Positions 1 to 9,250 of a stretch of 64,000 nt of DNA are shown one piece after another; position 1 is the stretch's first letter; the number at the start of each line of letters is the position of its first letter. The DNA lies in NCBI GenBank assembly GCA_963828755.1, contig CAWHFY010000003.1, positions 1 through 64,000 on the forward strand. Direction: 5' to 3'. This DNA comes from WHSW01 sp963828755 (lineage in GTDB: Bacteria; Actinomycetota; Thermoleophilia; Solirubrobacterales; 70-9). The translations under genes were made by a program, and so were the position numbers. The notes below the pieces were generated by a model, which searched no databases, was not told where the DNA came from, and was given only the letters and a program-made list of their open reading frames with translations.

Positions 1-345
1 GAAGACCGAGCCGACGAAGAACACCGTGCCATCGGCCGCCGAACCGACCAGCTGGATGAACCCCGGAAACGGCCCGACCATGAAGCAAACCGAGCCGATC
101 GCAAACAGGACGCCGATCCACCAGGAGGCGCGATGCGGCGCCCACCACTTCGACCCGCGGTCGTCGTCGGCGCGCGAGAGCAGCGAGGCGTGCTTGCGCT
201 GGAAGCGAGAGGACCAGACTCGGCGCTCGCCGGCGGCGTCGCGGTATTCGACCCGGGTCGTGAACGGTCCCGCGGCCCGCCGCTCCACCACCGTCCAGCC
301 CTCCGGGGTGCGCGGGTAGCGGTCCGCAATCCGGTGGCCGAGCAT
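1..345 (-). CDS. Membrane protein, C-terminus beyond left edge
   Basis: The minus strand is open from an ATG at 345 to the window edge (115 codons). The N-terminal half is polar and basic (MLGHRIADRYPRTPEGWTVV). It is followed by a Trp-rich stretch (KWWAPHRASWWIGVLFAIGS) that opens a membrane segment, and then a second hydrophobic segment running to the edge. This pattern of a short soluble head and closely packed helices recalls small YrhK-like membrane proteins, but I do not recognise the family securely. Plus-strand reading frames over the same bases look like shadows. Confidence 0.55.
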   Translation of the reverse strand, partial: MLGHRIADRYPRTPEGWTVVERRAAGPFTTRVEYRDAAGERRVWSSRFQRKHASLLSRADDDRGSKWWAPHRASWWIGVLFAIGSVCFMVGPFPGFIQLVGSAADGTVFFVGSVF

Positions 346-398
346 CAGCGCAATCTATTGACGAGATTGACGCGCTGAGCGCGTCGACCCGTAAACGC

Positions 399-797
399 TC
401 AGCCGCTGCTCAGCTTTACCGAGCCGGAGGTCCGATCGAGGCAGGTCCCGCTACCGATCGTCGTCTGCTTGATCTTCGCGTAGTACTTGCCGTCCTTAGG
501 TCGTCCGCTACCGAGGTCGATCTCGAACTTGCCCTTGCCGTTCGTGTGGTCACCGCCGACCTTCTTCGTCTTGCCGCTGTGCTGGCGGTAGAGCTTCACC
601 GGGCGGTCCTTGACGCAGCCGCCATTCGGCGAGTCGATCTGGCCCTTGAACGTCGCCTCGCCATCGGCGAGCTTGTACTTGAACTTCGTGAACACGGTCG
701 GGTACTGGGTGCCGCCGGCGAGCGCGGAGCCCGTCGCGACGAGGCAGATCGCGACGACCAGCAGCGAGTTCGCGAGCTTGTGCCCGGGCGCGGCCAT
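399..797 (-). CDS. Small secreted protein of unknown function
   Basis: A 132-residue protein with an N-terminal signal sequence: a basic start, the hydrophobic core LANSLLVVAICLVATGSALA and a likely cut after the Ala-Leu-Ala. The mature part is Lys/Gly/Thr-rich with two or three Cys residues and alternating polar/hydrophobic residues. This suggests a small beta-sandwich, with segments such as VKLYRQHSGKTKKVGGDHTN. It overlaps the upstream gene by four bases (ATGA), so the two are probably translated together. Similar small secreted beta-proteins are common in actinobacteria, but no function can be assigned. Confidence 0.7.
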   Translation of the reverse strand: MAAPGHKLANSLLVVAICLVATGSALAGGTQYPTVFTKFKYKLADGEATFKGQIDSPNGGCVKDRPVKLYRQHSGKTKKVGGDHTNGKGKFEIDLGSGRPKDGKYYAKIKQTTIGSGTCLDRTSGSVKLSSG

Positions 798-1018
798 CAG
801 TCCGACGTGTCCGCGTTGCGGACCGCGTTCGCAAGCAGCCAGCCGAACCCGAGCACGCCTAAAACGACCACCACGATCCCGACCACGGGGCCGATGAAGA
901 AGAAGGCGGCGAGTACGAGCAAGAACCAGGCGCCGAGGCCGAGGGTGAGCTCGACTCCGATCAGGTCCGAGATCTCCCGCGAACCCTTCCCGGGCGCCCG
1001 TCGCTGGTCTTCGGCCAT
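797..1018 (-). CDS. Small membrane protein, 73 aa
   Basis: It starts at the ATG at 1018 (MAEDQRRAPGKGSREISDLI). After about 25 polar residues, two hydrophobic segments are packed close together (LGLGAWFLLVLAAFFFIGPV and GIVVVVLGVLGFGWLLANAV), giving a helical hairpin in the membrane. A longer open frame extends upstream but is low-complexity Arg/Ser-rich sequence, so the internal ATG is preferred. The stop overlaps the start of the secreted-protein gene, making a two-gene unit. Function unknown. Confidence 0.6.
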   Translation of the reverse strand: MAEDQRRAPGKGSREISDLIGVELTLGLGAWFLLVLAAFFFIGPVVGIVVVVLGVLGFGWLLANAVRNADTSD

Positions 1019-1074
1019 CGTCGTCAGTGAATTTACACGGAGTTCAGCAACGCACATCACACGGATCGGGTGAT

Positions 1075-1091
1075 CCGCGGGCGACCCGCGG
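1075..1091. promoter_or_regulatory. Perfect 7-3-7 inverted repeat upstream of 1108
   Basis: CCGCGGG-CGA-CCCGCGG lies in the 89-base divergent gap, ending 16 bases before the ATG at 1108. It could be an operator or an mRNA hairpin for the plus-strand gene. In such GC-rich DNA a chance palindrome is also possible. Confidence 0.25.
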
Positions 1092-1107
1092 CGATACGGT
1101 GCCGTCA

Positions 1108-3116
1108 ATGAGCGAGCCCGCCTACGGAGCCGAGGTCGCCTGGGAGCCGACGGCGCCGCGGCTGCGCCCGTTGCGGCTGATCGTCTCCTGGGCCGTCGCG
1201 GCGGCCTCGGTCTACGTCGCCGCCGCGACTCGTCGCCGGCGTCGGCATCGACGACCCGGGCGGCGCCTTCCTCGTCGCCGCGGTGATCGCGCTCGTCAAC
1301 GCCGTGCTGCCGCCGCGTGATCGCGGCGCTGCGGCTGCCGTTCACGCTCGTCTCCGGCTTCCTGCTGGTGCTGTTCGTCGACGCCGGCGCGCTGATGCTC
1401 GCCGACGAGCTCTTCCCCGACGTGCTCACGGTCGACTCCTTCGGCGACGCGCTGCTCGCGGCGCTGGTGATGGCCGCGGTCTCGATCGTGCTCCAGGTGC
1501 TCACCGGGACCAACGACGACGACGAGTACACGCTGCGCGTGGTCCAGCGGATCGCCCGCGCGCCAGGGCGGCGAGACGCGGACCGACGCCCCGGGGATCA
1601 TCTTCCTCGAGATCGACGGGCTCGGCGCTGCCGATCCTGCGCAACGCGATGCGCGACGGCAGCGCCCCGAACCTGGCCCGCTGGATCGCCGAGGACGGCT
1701 ACCGCCTGAGCGAGTGGGAGACCGATCTCTCCTCGCAGACCGGCGCCAGCCAGGCCGGGATCCTGCTCGGCTCGAACGAGGACATCCCGGCCTTCCGCTG
1801 GGTCGAGAAGGAGACGCAGACGATGATGACCTGCTCGGCGCCGGCCGACTGCGCCGAGATCGAGCGCCGTCGCGCGACCGGCATCGGCCTGCTTCGCGAC
1901 GGCGGCGCCAGCCGCGGCAACCTGCTCTCCGGCGAGGCCGACGAGGTGATCCTCACGGTCAGCCGGATGGAGGCCGAGAAGCGGGCCAACCCCGGCTACC
2001 GGGCCTTCCTCGCCAACGGCTTCAACGTCACCCGGGCGCTCGTCCTGTTCTTCTGGGAGGTGGTGCTCGAGTGGACGGCGGCGATCCGCGCGATCCGCCG
2101 CGACGTGCGCCCGCGCGGGCACCGCGGCGGCATCTACCCGTTCCTGCGCGGCGCGATGTGCGTGATCGTCCGCGACCTGATCGTCTTCGGCGTGCTCACC
2201 GACATGATGCGCGGCCGCCCCGCGGTCTACGCGACCTTCTCCAGCTACGACGAGGTCGCCCACCACTCGGGCCTCGAGCGCGCCGACACGATGGAGGCGC
2301 TGCGCAAGCTCGACCAGCAGTTCGGGCGGATCGAGCGGCGCCCGCCGCTACGCGCCGCGCCCCTACGAGATCGTCGTCCTCTCCGACCACGGCCAGACCC
2401 AGGGCGCGACCTTCAAGCAGCGCAACGGCTACGGGCTCGACGAGCTGGTCGAGCGCTCGCTCGCCGAGCGGCGACGTCGCCGAGTATCGCGGGCGGCGAC
2501 GAGCAGACGGCGATGGTCGGCCACGCGGTCGAGCGAGGCCACCGGGCGCAAGCGAGGAGAAGCGGCCGAAGAACGACGTCTCCGACCGCGAGGTCGTCGT
2601 CCTCGGCTCCGGCAACCTCGGACTGGTCTACCTGATGGAGGAGCAGCGGCGGCTGACGCTGGAGGAGATCGACGAGCGCCACCCGAAGCTGATCGGCGCG
2701 CTGCGCGAGCATCCCCACGTCGGCTGGCTGCTGGTCCGCTCGTCCGAGCACGGCGCCGCTGGTCCTCGGCGGCGACGGCGGCGAGCTGACCTCGCACGAC
2801 GGCACGGGTCGAGGGCGACGACCCGCTGGCGCACTTCTCGCCGACGGCGCCCGAGCACCTGCTGCGCACCGACGGCTTCGAGCACGTCGCCGACATCATG
2901 GTCGGCAGCTTCTACGACCCCGAGCTCGACGAGGGCTGCGCCTTCGAGGAGCTGATCTCCTTCCACGGCGGCCTCGGCGGCCCGCAGACCCGGCCGTTCA
3001 TCCTCCATCCCGAGCGCCTGCGAATGCCGGACGAGCCGATGCTCGGCGCCGCCGCGGTCCACGCGCTGCTCGCGGGCTGGCGGCGGGAGCTGAATGGCTC
3101 CGACGGCTGCCGGTAG
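1108..3116 (+). CDS. Holin_4_2-like membrane domain fused to phosphodiesterase/pyrophosphatase (frameshifted)
   Basis: Joining the frames gives one protein of about 660 residues. Residues 1-150 carry about four membrane segments resembling the YvlD/Phage_holin_4_2 family (LRLPFTLVSGFLLVLFVDAG, then ALLAALVMAAVSIVLQVL). The rest resembles the type I phosphodiesterase/nucleotide pyrophosphatase fold: a metal-site strand (IIFLEIDGL), an early Asn/Ser region (NLARWIAEDGYRLSEWETDL), FSSYDEVAHHSG, and VVLSDHGQTQG, which carries the typical D-H pair. It probably hydrolyses phosphodiester or phosphonate bonds at the membrane. About nine breaks lie near 1230, 1317, 1562, 1625, 2340, 2467, 2540-2550, 2757 and 2810, and most are repaired by removing one base. 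The stop is the TAG at 3114-3116. Confidence 0.6.
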
Positions 3117-3126
3117 CTTGGGCGCG

Positions 3127-4316
3127 ATGATTCGCGGCCGGCTGCGCCGCCACGGCGACGAGCGGGCCGCGAGCGCGCCCGAGGACGAGTACATCGAGAT
3201 CGACCCCGGCGAGCTGACCGGGATCTTCAGCGTCCCGGAGTGGCTGCGCGACGTCGGGCTGATGTCGTGGCTGCTGGTCGGCATCGCGCTGTTCGTCGCG
3301 GGCATGATCTGGCTGCTCGGGCTGACGCAGGTGATCGTCGCTCCCGGTGATCGCCGCTCGGTCGATCGCCGCGGTCGCCTCGCCGCTGGTCGCCTGGCTC
3401 GCCCGGCACCGGGTCCCGCGGGCGCTCGGGGCGGTCCTCGTCCTGCTCGTCGATCGTCGCGGCCGGCGTCGGGATGACGGTGATGGTGGTCACCGGGATC
3501 ACCGGCCAGGGCTCCGAGATCACCGCGCAGCTCGACAGCGCCAAGGACACGATCGGCGGCTGGCTTCAGGACCTCGGCCTCGACCCGAGCAAGGTCGGAC
3601 GCAGGCGCAGGCGGACGCAACCAACGGGATCAGCGACAGCGCCGACGCGCTGCTCAACGGGGTCGCGATCGGGATCGAGAAGCTCTCCTCGCTCGTCTTC
3701 TTCCTCGCGCTGACCGCGCTCAGCCTCTTCTTCCTGCTCAAGGACGGGCCCAGATCCGCGCCTGGGTCGAGGGCCACCTCGGGCTGCCGCGAGCCGTCGC
3801 GCAGGTGATCACCCAGCGGGTCCTCGGGTCGCTGCGCGGCTACTTCCTCGGGGTCACGATCGTCGCCGCGTTCAACGCCGTCGTCGTCACGATCGGGGCG
3901 CTGATCCTCGGCGTGCCGCTGGTCGGGACGATCGCCGCGGTCACCTTCATCGGCGCCTACATCCCCTACCTCGGCGCCTGGGCCGCGGGCGCGTTCGCGG
4001 TCCTGATCGCGCTCGGCGACGCCGGGGCCGATGCCGCCGCCGGGATGATCGTCGTCCAGCTGCTCGCCAACGGCGTCCTCCAGCAGTTGGTGCAGCCGTT
4101 CGCGATGGGCGCGGCGCTCGGCATCCACCCGCTCGCGGTGCTGATCGTGACGATCGCCGGCGGCGCCCTGTTCGGGATGGTCGGCCTGATCCTCGCGGCG
4201 CCGCTGACGTCGGCCGTGGTCCGGATCTCGGCCGACCTCGCCGCGCTCGCGCCGCCGAGGCCGAAGCCCTGGCTGCGCGAGAACCGCCGCTCAGTGCCGA
4301 GCCGGCCCCCGGCTGA
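3127..4316 (+). CDS. AI-2E/PerM family transporter (frameshifted)
   Basis: It starts at the ATG at 3127, ten bases after the preceding gene. A soluble acidic head (about 45 residues) is followed by a membrane pair, a central region with a Gln/Asp-rich amphipathic segment, and the C-terminal block typical of AI-2E family permeases (GYFLGVTIVAAFNAVVVTIG, then FIGAYIPYLGAWAAGAFAVL and LANGVLQQLVQPFAMGAALG). Family members export small signals or act as ion antiporters; the substrate here is unknown. Breaks lie near 3345, 3450, 3595 and 3752, and probably near 4285, which would place the stop at the TGA at 4314-4316 after a SAEPAPG tail. Without that last repair the frame runs on into unrelated sequence. 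Confidence 0.7.
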
Positions 4317-4560
4317 CCGAATCCACGGCCTCAATGGTCGTGTGGAAGACCGGCGTGCGCACCGCCTCGAACGTGCCGGCGCGCTCCCACAGTTCACTGA
4401 TCGACGACTCGACCCGCGCCACGGCAACCTCGATCCCCTGCGCCCCCAGCTCGTGGGCGAGGTCGGTGAGCACAGTCCGCGCCGTCGGTGTCGGTCTGGA
4501 CGACCTGCCTCGCCGTGCCGAAGATCGCGTAGGCGCCGGGCGAATCACCCCGAACGGATG
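4291..4560 (-). pseudogene. Orphan STAS-domain C-terminal fragment (SulP-like)
   Basis: The minus-strand peptide VLTDLAHELGAQGIEVAVAR, continued by ELWERAGTFEAV and an F-H-T-T-IEAV end, matches the last helix-strand-helix of STAS domains at the C-terminus of SulP anion transporters. No transporter precedes it. Upstream lies a gap and then a plus-strand gene, so only about 80 residues remain and the upstream frame changes near 4500. It ends at the TGA at 4291-4293 and overlaps the tail of the AI-2E gene. It is most likely a truncated relic; a short stand-alone STAS protein is less likely. The full SulP gene at 22658-24395 has a comparable tail. Confidence 0.4.
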
Positions 4561-4598
4561 ATGTGCGAAAGCCTGCGGAGGCGTAGATTGGTCTGCGA

Positions 4599-6029
4599 AT
4601 GGCCGCCACCGCCCCGATCCAAACGCGTGCTGCTCCCGCCGGCGCGACCCCGGTTGAGCGCGCCGCGCTCGGCAAAGCGGCCCGCTCCGAGGTCCCCCGC
4701 TCCAGCCACGGCGACTGGGAGCCGGCGGCGGATCGCGCTGACCCGCTCGAGGTGCTCGAGGCCGAGGACGCCGACCGCGTCCCCGAGCTGGTACCGCTGC
4801 GCCACGGCCGCATGCTCGTCTCGGCCTTCACCTTCTACCGCGGCGCCGCGGCGATCATGGCCGCCGACCTGGGGCCGACGCCGACCTCGGGGCTACCGGT
4901 GCAGGCGTGCGGCGATGCGCACCTCTCCAACTTCGGCGCCTACGCTGCCGCCGACCGCAACCTGGTCCTCGACATCAACGACTTCGACGAGACCCTGCCC
5001 GGGCCGTGGGAGTGGGATCTGAAGCGGCTGGCGGCCAGCTTCGAGATCGCCGGCCGCGACCGTGGGTTCGGCGATGCGCAGCGGGGCGAGATCGTGCTCA
5101 CCGCCGCGCGCACCTACCGGGAGCACATGCGCGAGCTCGCTGAGCTCAGCAACCTCGACGTCTGGTACAAGCGCCTCGAGGCCTCGCAGGTCCGCGAGGC
5201 GTTCGCGCCGGTGGCCAGCAAGAAGGAGCGCAAGGCCTTCGATCGCAACGTCGCCAAGACGCAGCGCAAGGACCGCCTGCGCGCCTTCTCGAAGCTGACC
5301 ACCCGGGTCGACGGCGAGCTGCGGATCGTCAGCGACCCGCCGGTGCTCGTGCGGTTCGACGACATCTTCTCGGGCAAGCAGCTGAAGACGGCGCAGACGA
5401 GGCTGCACGAGGTGCTCGAGGCGTACCGGGAGACCCTCGACGGCGAGTACCGCCATCTCTTCGACGAGTACCGCTTCGTCGACGCCGCCCACAAGGTCGT
5501 CGGCGTGGGCAGCGTCGGCACCCGCGCCTGGGTCGCCCTGTTCGTCGGCCGCGACGAGGACGACCCGCTCTTCCTCCAGGTCAAGGAGGCCCAGCCGTCG
5601 GTGCTCGAGCCGTTCACCGCGCCAACCGAGTTCCCCCACCAGGGCCAGCGGGTGGTCGAGGGCCAGCGGCTGACCCAATCGAGCAGCGACATCATGCTCG
5701 GCTGGCTTTCCGCGGTCGGGCCGGACGACAAGAAGCGCGACTTCTACGTGCGCCAGCTGTGGGACCAGAAGGGGTCGGCTGCGGTCGACACGATGACGCC
5801 GCGACAGATGACGGCCTACGCGCAGATCTGCGGCGGGATCCTCGCCCGCGCGCACGCTCGCTCCGGCGATCGGATCGCGATCGGCGCCTACCTCGGCGGC
5901 AGCGACAGCTTCGACCGGGCGATGACCCGTTTCGCCACCGCCTACGCGGACCAGAACGAGCGCGACTACGCGGCGCTGCAGGCCGCGGTCGAGGACGGTC
6001 GTCTCGCGGTCGAGCGGGAGGCTGATTGA
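4599..6029 (+). CDS. DUF2252 family protein
   Basis: An intact 476-residue protein. It shows the family landmarks: R-H-G-R-M-L-V-S-A-F-T-F-Y-R-G near residue 67, CGDAHLSNFGAYAAADRNLV near residue 104 and DINDFDETLPGPWEWDLKRL near residue 127. The C-terminal helical part contains a YADQNERDYAAL motif. The fold is related to protein and aminoglycoside kinases, with His/Asn and Asp positions reminiscent of the catalytic and metal-binding residues. The family is widespread in actinobacteria and no substrate is established. The first 40 residues are a polar extension, and a start at 4599 fits the preceding non-coding gap. It stands alone on the strand before the P450. Confidence 0.85.
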   Translation: MAATAPIQTRAAPAGATPVERAALGKAARSEVPRSSHGDWEPAADRADPLEVLEAEDADRVPELVPLRHGRMLVSAFTFYRGAAAIMAADLGPTPTSGLPVQACGDAHLSNFGAYAAADRNLVLDINDFDETLPGPWEWDLKRLAASFEIAGRDRGFGDAQRGEIVLTAARTYREHMRELAELSNLDVWYKRLEASQVREAFAPVASKKERKAFDRNVAKTQRKDRLRAFSKLTTRVDGELRIVSDPPVLVRFDDIFSGKQLKTAQTRLHEVLEAYRETLDGEYRHLFDEYRFVDAAHKVVGVGSVGTRAWVALFVGRDEDDPLFLQVKEAQPSVLEPFTAPTEFPHQGQRVVEGQRLTQSSSDIMLGWLSAVGPDDKKRDFYVRQLWDQKGSAAVDTMTPRQMTAYAQICGGILARAHARSGDRIAIGAYLGGSDSFDRAMTRFATAYADQNERDYAALQAAVEDGRLAVEREAD

Positions 6030-6115
6030 TGGCCGGCCCACGCTCTTCGGCCCGCTGAGGGTCGAGAAGGACTTCGTCGGGCTCGCCTGACGACGAAACG
6101 ACCAAGAGAGAGTCA

Positions 6116-7375
6116 ATGACCACACTCGCCCCCACGCTCGACCTCGCCGACCTCGACGTCAGCAACCTCGACCTGTGGCGGGACGGTCCTCCGCACGAGA
6201 CCTTCAAGCGCCTGCGCGCCGAGGAACCGCTGCACTGGAGCGAGCTCGGGGACTTCGCCGACGAGAACGGCTTCTGGTCCGTGGTTCGTTTCGACGACAT
6301 CGCCGCCGTCGGCCGCGACCACGAGACCTTCTCCTCGAAGCGCAGCATCATCCTCGTCGACCGCCTGGCCGAGCCCGGGGCGCCGGATCCGATCGACATC
6401 TCCGCGAACATGATGATCACCCAGGATCCGCCCCGCCACGACCGGCTGAAGGCGCTGGTGCAGAAGGCGTTCACGCCGAAGCGGGCGATCGAGCACACCG
6501 AGCGCATGCGCGAGATCATCAACATGGTCTGGGACCGGGCGCTGCGAGAGCCACCCCGACGGCCGCCTCGACCTGGTCCAAGACGTCGGCGTCTACGTCC
6601 CGTCGATGGTGATCGGCGACATGCTCGGGGCGCCGCGCGAGGACGCCGACAAGCTCGTCGACTGGACCAACCGCACGACCGCGTTCGAGGACCCGCGTCT
6701 GGTCCCGGACCTCGGCGACGTCTGGCGGGCCCTGGAGGAGTTCATCCCGTACGTCAACGCGATGGTCGAGGAGCGTGAGTCCAACCCGACCGACGACCTG
6801 ACCACGGCCTTCATCGAGGCCGAAGTCGACGGCGAGCGCCTCTCCCACGAGGAGGTGCTGATGTTCTTCTTCCTGCTCATGGTCGCCGGCAACGACTCGA
6901 CCCGGTCGGTCTTCACCTCCGGGATCAAGAGCCTGCTCGACGACCCCGAGCAGATGCGGATCGTGCGCTCCGGCGAGGTCCCGCTCGAGCAGGTGGTCGA
7001 GGAGTTCGTCCGCTTCCACCCCGCCTTCGCCTATATGCGCCGGACCGCGACCCGCGACACCGAGCTCGCCGGGCAAGCAGGTGAAGGCCGGTGACAAGCT
7101 GGCGCTCTGGTACGTCTCGGGCAACCGCGACGAGGCCGTCTTCGACGAGCCCGACCGTTTCGACGTCCGGCGCCAGCCCAACCCGCACCAGGGCTTCGGC
7201 GGCGGCGGGCGCCATTTCTGCCTCGGCGCCGGCCTCGCCAGGCTGGAGCTGAAGCTCTGGATCGAGGAGACGCTCGACCGGTTCGCGGAGATCGAGCTCG
7301 ACGGCGAGACCGAGCGCGTCAGCTCGACCTTCCTGAACCAGTACCGGTCGATCCCGGTGGCTCTTCGCGGCCTAA
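6116..7375 (+). CDS. Cytochrome P450 (CYP124/125/142-like style, frameshifted)
   Basis: A haem monooxygenase of the soluble bacterial class I type, needing a ferredoxin and reductase that are not encoded nearby. Visible motifs are the C-helix region DPPRHDRLKALVQKAFTPKR, an I-helix AGNDSTR oxygen-activation motif, the K-helix ExxR in EEFVRFHP, and the haem loop FGGGGRHFCLGAGLARLE with the Cys ligand. The loop spacing FGGxGxHxC resembles mycobacterial sterol/fatty-acid P450s, so a lipid or sterol substrate is plausible but inferred. AGAGAG-rich sequence precedes the ATG at 6116. Breaks lie near 6545 and 7075. A third near 7370 would end the protein at the TAA at 7373-7375, whereas the raw frame runs into the convergent cyclase gene. 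Confidence 0.85.
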
Positions 7376-7421
7376 GCTCGCTCTCCGCATCGCGAAGACC
7401 AGTGTCGGGCCGTTTGGCCGC

Positions 7422-8369
7422 TCACAGGACCGCGACGGGATTCAGGGGTGAGCCCGTCCCGCCAATGACCCGTAGCGGCGCCGCAAGGAAGAGGAACTCC
7501 CAGCGTCCCTCTCGCTCGCACGCAGGGACGAGATCCTCGAATTGGAGGTAATCGAGTAGGTGGACCCCCATCGCGTTCAGCATCAACGCGTGGATCGGGA
7601 AATCGATTCCCTCGGTCGTGCTCGGGGTCGTGTCACTGTTGCCATCCGATCCGAGCGCCGCAATCCGCCGCTCCGCCAGAAAGGTGGCGCAGGTGGGATG
7701 CAGGCCTGCCTTGGCAGCGTCGCTGTCCCAGGGTCCGAGGTCGGCGTGGCGCTGCGCATGGCCGGTTCGAACGAGCAGGATGTCGCCCTCTCGGACCGTT
7801 ACGCCCTGCTTCCGCTCGCAGCCCTCGAGCTCGTCGGGGAAGACGTGCTCGCCGGGCTCCAGCCAACGAACCCCGCGCAACGCGGGCACGTCCAGCAGCA
7901 CGCCGCGCCCGACGAGGCCGTGCTTGAGCGCTCCGATGTCGTCGGCAGTCGCTCCCTCGTGAGTCAGTGAGGCGCTCGGCCTACCGTTGTAGAGGGTCCC
8001 GTCGAACGCGACATGGCAGAGCGCGTCGATGTGGGTGTGAGACGGGTTGTGGTAGTCGGCCCCGACGTAGTCTTTGGCGAAGCGAAGCGTTCCGGATCCG
8101 ATGTCCTCATCGCCCATCATCGTCATGTGGTGATCCGCGGGCGCGGGGTTGTCGATTCCCAGTCGCGTGTTCAGCGGGAGGCTCAGCGTCACGGTCTCGC
8201 CGCTGCGAACGAGCCGCGTAGCCTGGAGAACTCTGGCGGGAGTGAGGTAGTTGAGTGCGCCCCGTTCGTCCTCGGCGCCCCAGCGTCCCCAGGTGGAGAC
8301 GGCCTTGAACAGCTGCCTGAACTCGGCGGCGGTCAACTCGTCTTCGGGGCGTTCCTCTCGGTCACTCAT
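7422..8369 (-). CDS. Cyclase family protein (kynurenine formamidase-like, PF04199 type)
   Basis: About 315 residues, starting at the ATG at 8369, which overlaps the stop of the upstream kinase (ATGA). The metal-binding signature NPSHTHIDALCHVAFDG is clear, and a second conserved block LGSDGNSDTTPSTTEGIDFP comes near the end. Family members hydrolyse amide or lactone-like bonds (for example N-formylkynurenine or cyclic acids) using a divalent metal. No tryptophan-catabolism genes are nearby. The companions are a PfkB kinase and, divergently, a 2-hydroxyacid dehydrogenase and mutarotase, so a role in sugar-acid or lactone metabolism is more likely here. That is inference from context. Confidence 0.8.
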   Translation of the reverse strand: MSDREERPEDELTAAEFRQLFKAVSTWGRWGAEDERGALNYLTPARVLQATRLVRSGETVTLSLPLNTRLGIDNPAPADHHMTMMGDEDIGSGTLRFAKDYVGADYHNPSHTHIDALCHVAFDGTLYNGRPSASLTHEGATADDIGALKHGLVGRGVLLDVPALRGVRWLEPGEHVFPDELEGCERKQGVTVREGDILLVRTGHAQRHADLGPWDSDAAKAGLHPTCATFLAERRIAALGSDGNSDTTPSTTEGIDFPIHALMLNAMGVHLLDYLQFEDLVPACEREGRWEFLFLAAPLRVIGGTGSPLNPVAVL

Positions 8370-9200
8370 GAGGTCCGCACCTCGCGGAGGTGCGCCGCGT
8401 ACGGTCCGCGGCCTGTGACGGCCGCCGCGCCACAGCGCGCGCCAAGCGCCGCCGCCTCCTCGGCCGACCGGCCTTGCGCCAACCCAAAGGTCACGCCCGC
8501 TGCGAACGAGTCCCCGGCACCGTACGCGTCGACCGCGGGGCCGGGCAGCGGAGGGGCGGCCCATGCTGCTGCTGGCGCCGTCGACCGTCTCGAGGGCGCC
8601 CCCCGCCGCACCGGCCGTACGCGCGACGAAGCGGGGCGGTGGCTCGATGTCACCGGGCGAGTACCGCTCCCCCTCGTCCTCTGCGCTCGACACCAGCATG
8701 TCGATCTCGACCCCCGCCTTCGCCAGCGAATCGAGCGCGCGCACGGTCGAAACGAGCTGACGCGCAGCCCGCGCCGCACGTACCGCCGCGGGATCGCCGG
8801 CGGTGAAGTAGACCGCGTCGGCGTCCTCGAGCTCGGACCAGGGAAGCGGGTCGTCCGCGTGCGGCCCGGCGCGCTCGCCGATCACCGTGATCGTGCGCTC
8901 GCCCTCGGCGTCAAGATGGACAAACGCCCTCCGTTGCGGCTCGGATCGCCACGCCGCCTCGACCCGAACCCCGAGAGCCTGCAGCTCTCGCTCCGCGCGG
9001 TGGCCGAGGTCGTCATCGCCCAGGGCGGTGAGGAAGAGGCACTCGCCGGCGAGGCGCGCGAGCTGCACGGCGGCGACGGCTCCGCCGCCTGCCGGCTCCT
9101 CCCAGCCCTCGGCGGCCTGAACGATCTCGCCGGGTGCCGGGACCCTCTCGACCCGCGCGAACTCGGCCCATTCCATGTGCCCGACGACAGCGACTCTCAT
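8366..9200 (-). CDS. PfkB/ribokinase family sugar kinase (frameshifted)
   Basis: About 277 residues from the ATG at 9200 (MRVAVVGHMEWAEFARVERV). The first PfkB region is seen as PGEIVQAAEGWEEPAGGGAV, and the C-terminal signature AVDAYGAGDSFAAGVTFGLA contains the catalytic Asp of GAGD and the anion hole. These kinases phosphorylate ribose, fructose, adenosine or related substrates with ATP; the specificity is not readable. One break lies near 8560, just before the signature. It is the first gene of a two-gene unit with the cyclase and is transcribed divergently from the 2-hydroxyacid dehydrogenase. Confidence 0.8.
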
Positions 9201-9250
9201 CGGTCTGGATAGTCTCGCACGCGCTGAACCGGCTCGATGCCAACCCGACA

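Noticed and set aside
1108..1560. Prophage, because of the holin-like domain
   Set aside because: No integrase, capsid, lysin or att-like repeats are present. The domain is fused to a chromosomal-type phosphodiesterase.
6030..6115. Short peptide-like frame ending V-E-K-D-F-V-G-L-A between DUF2252 and P450
   Set aside because: It is under 20 codons, has no start or ribosome site and no recognisable similarity. It is treated as non-coding leader.
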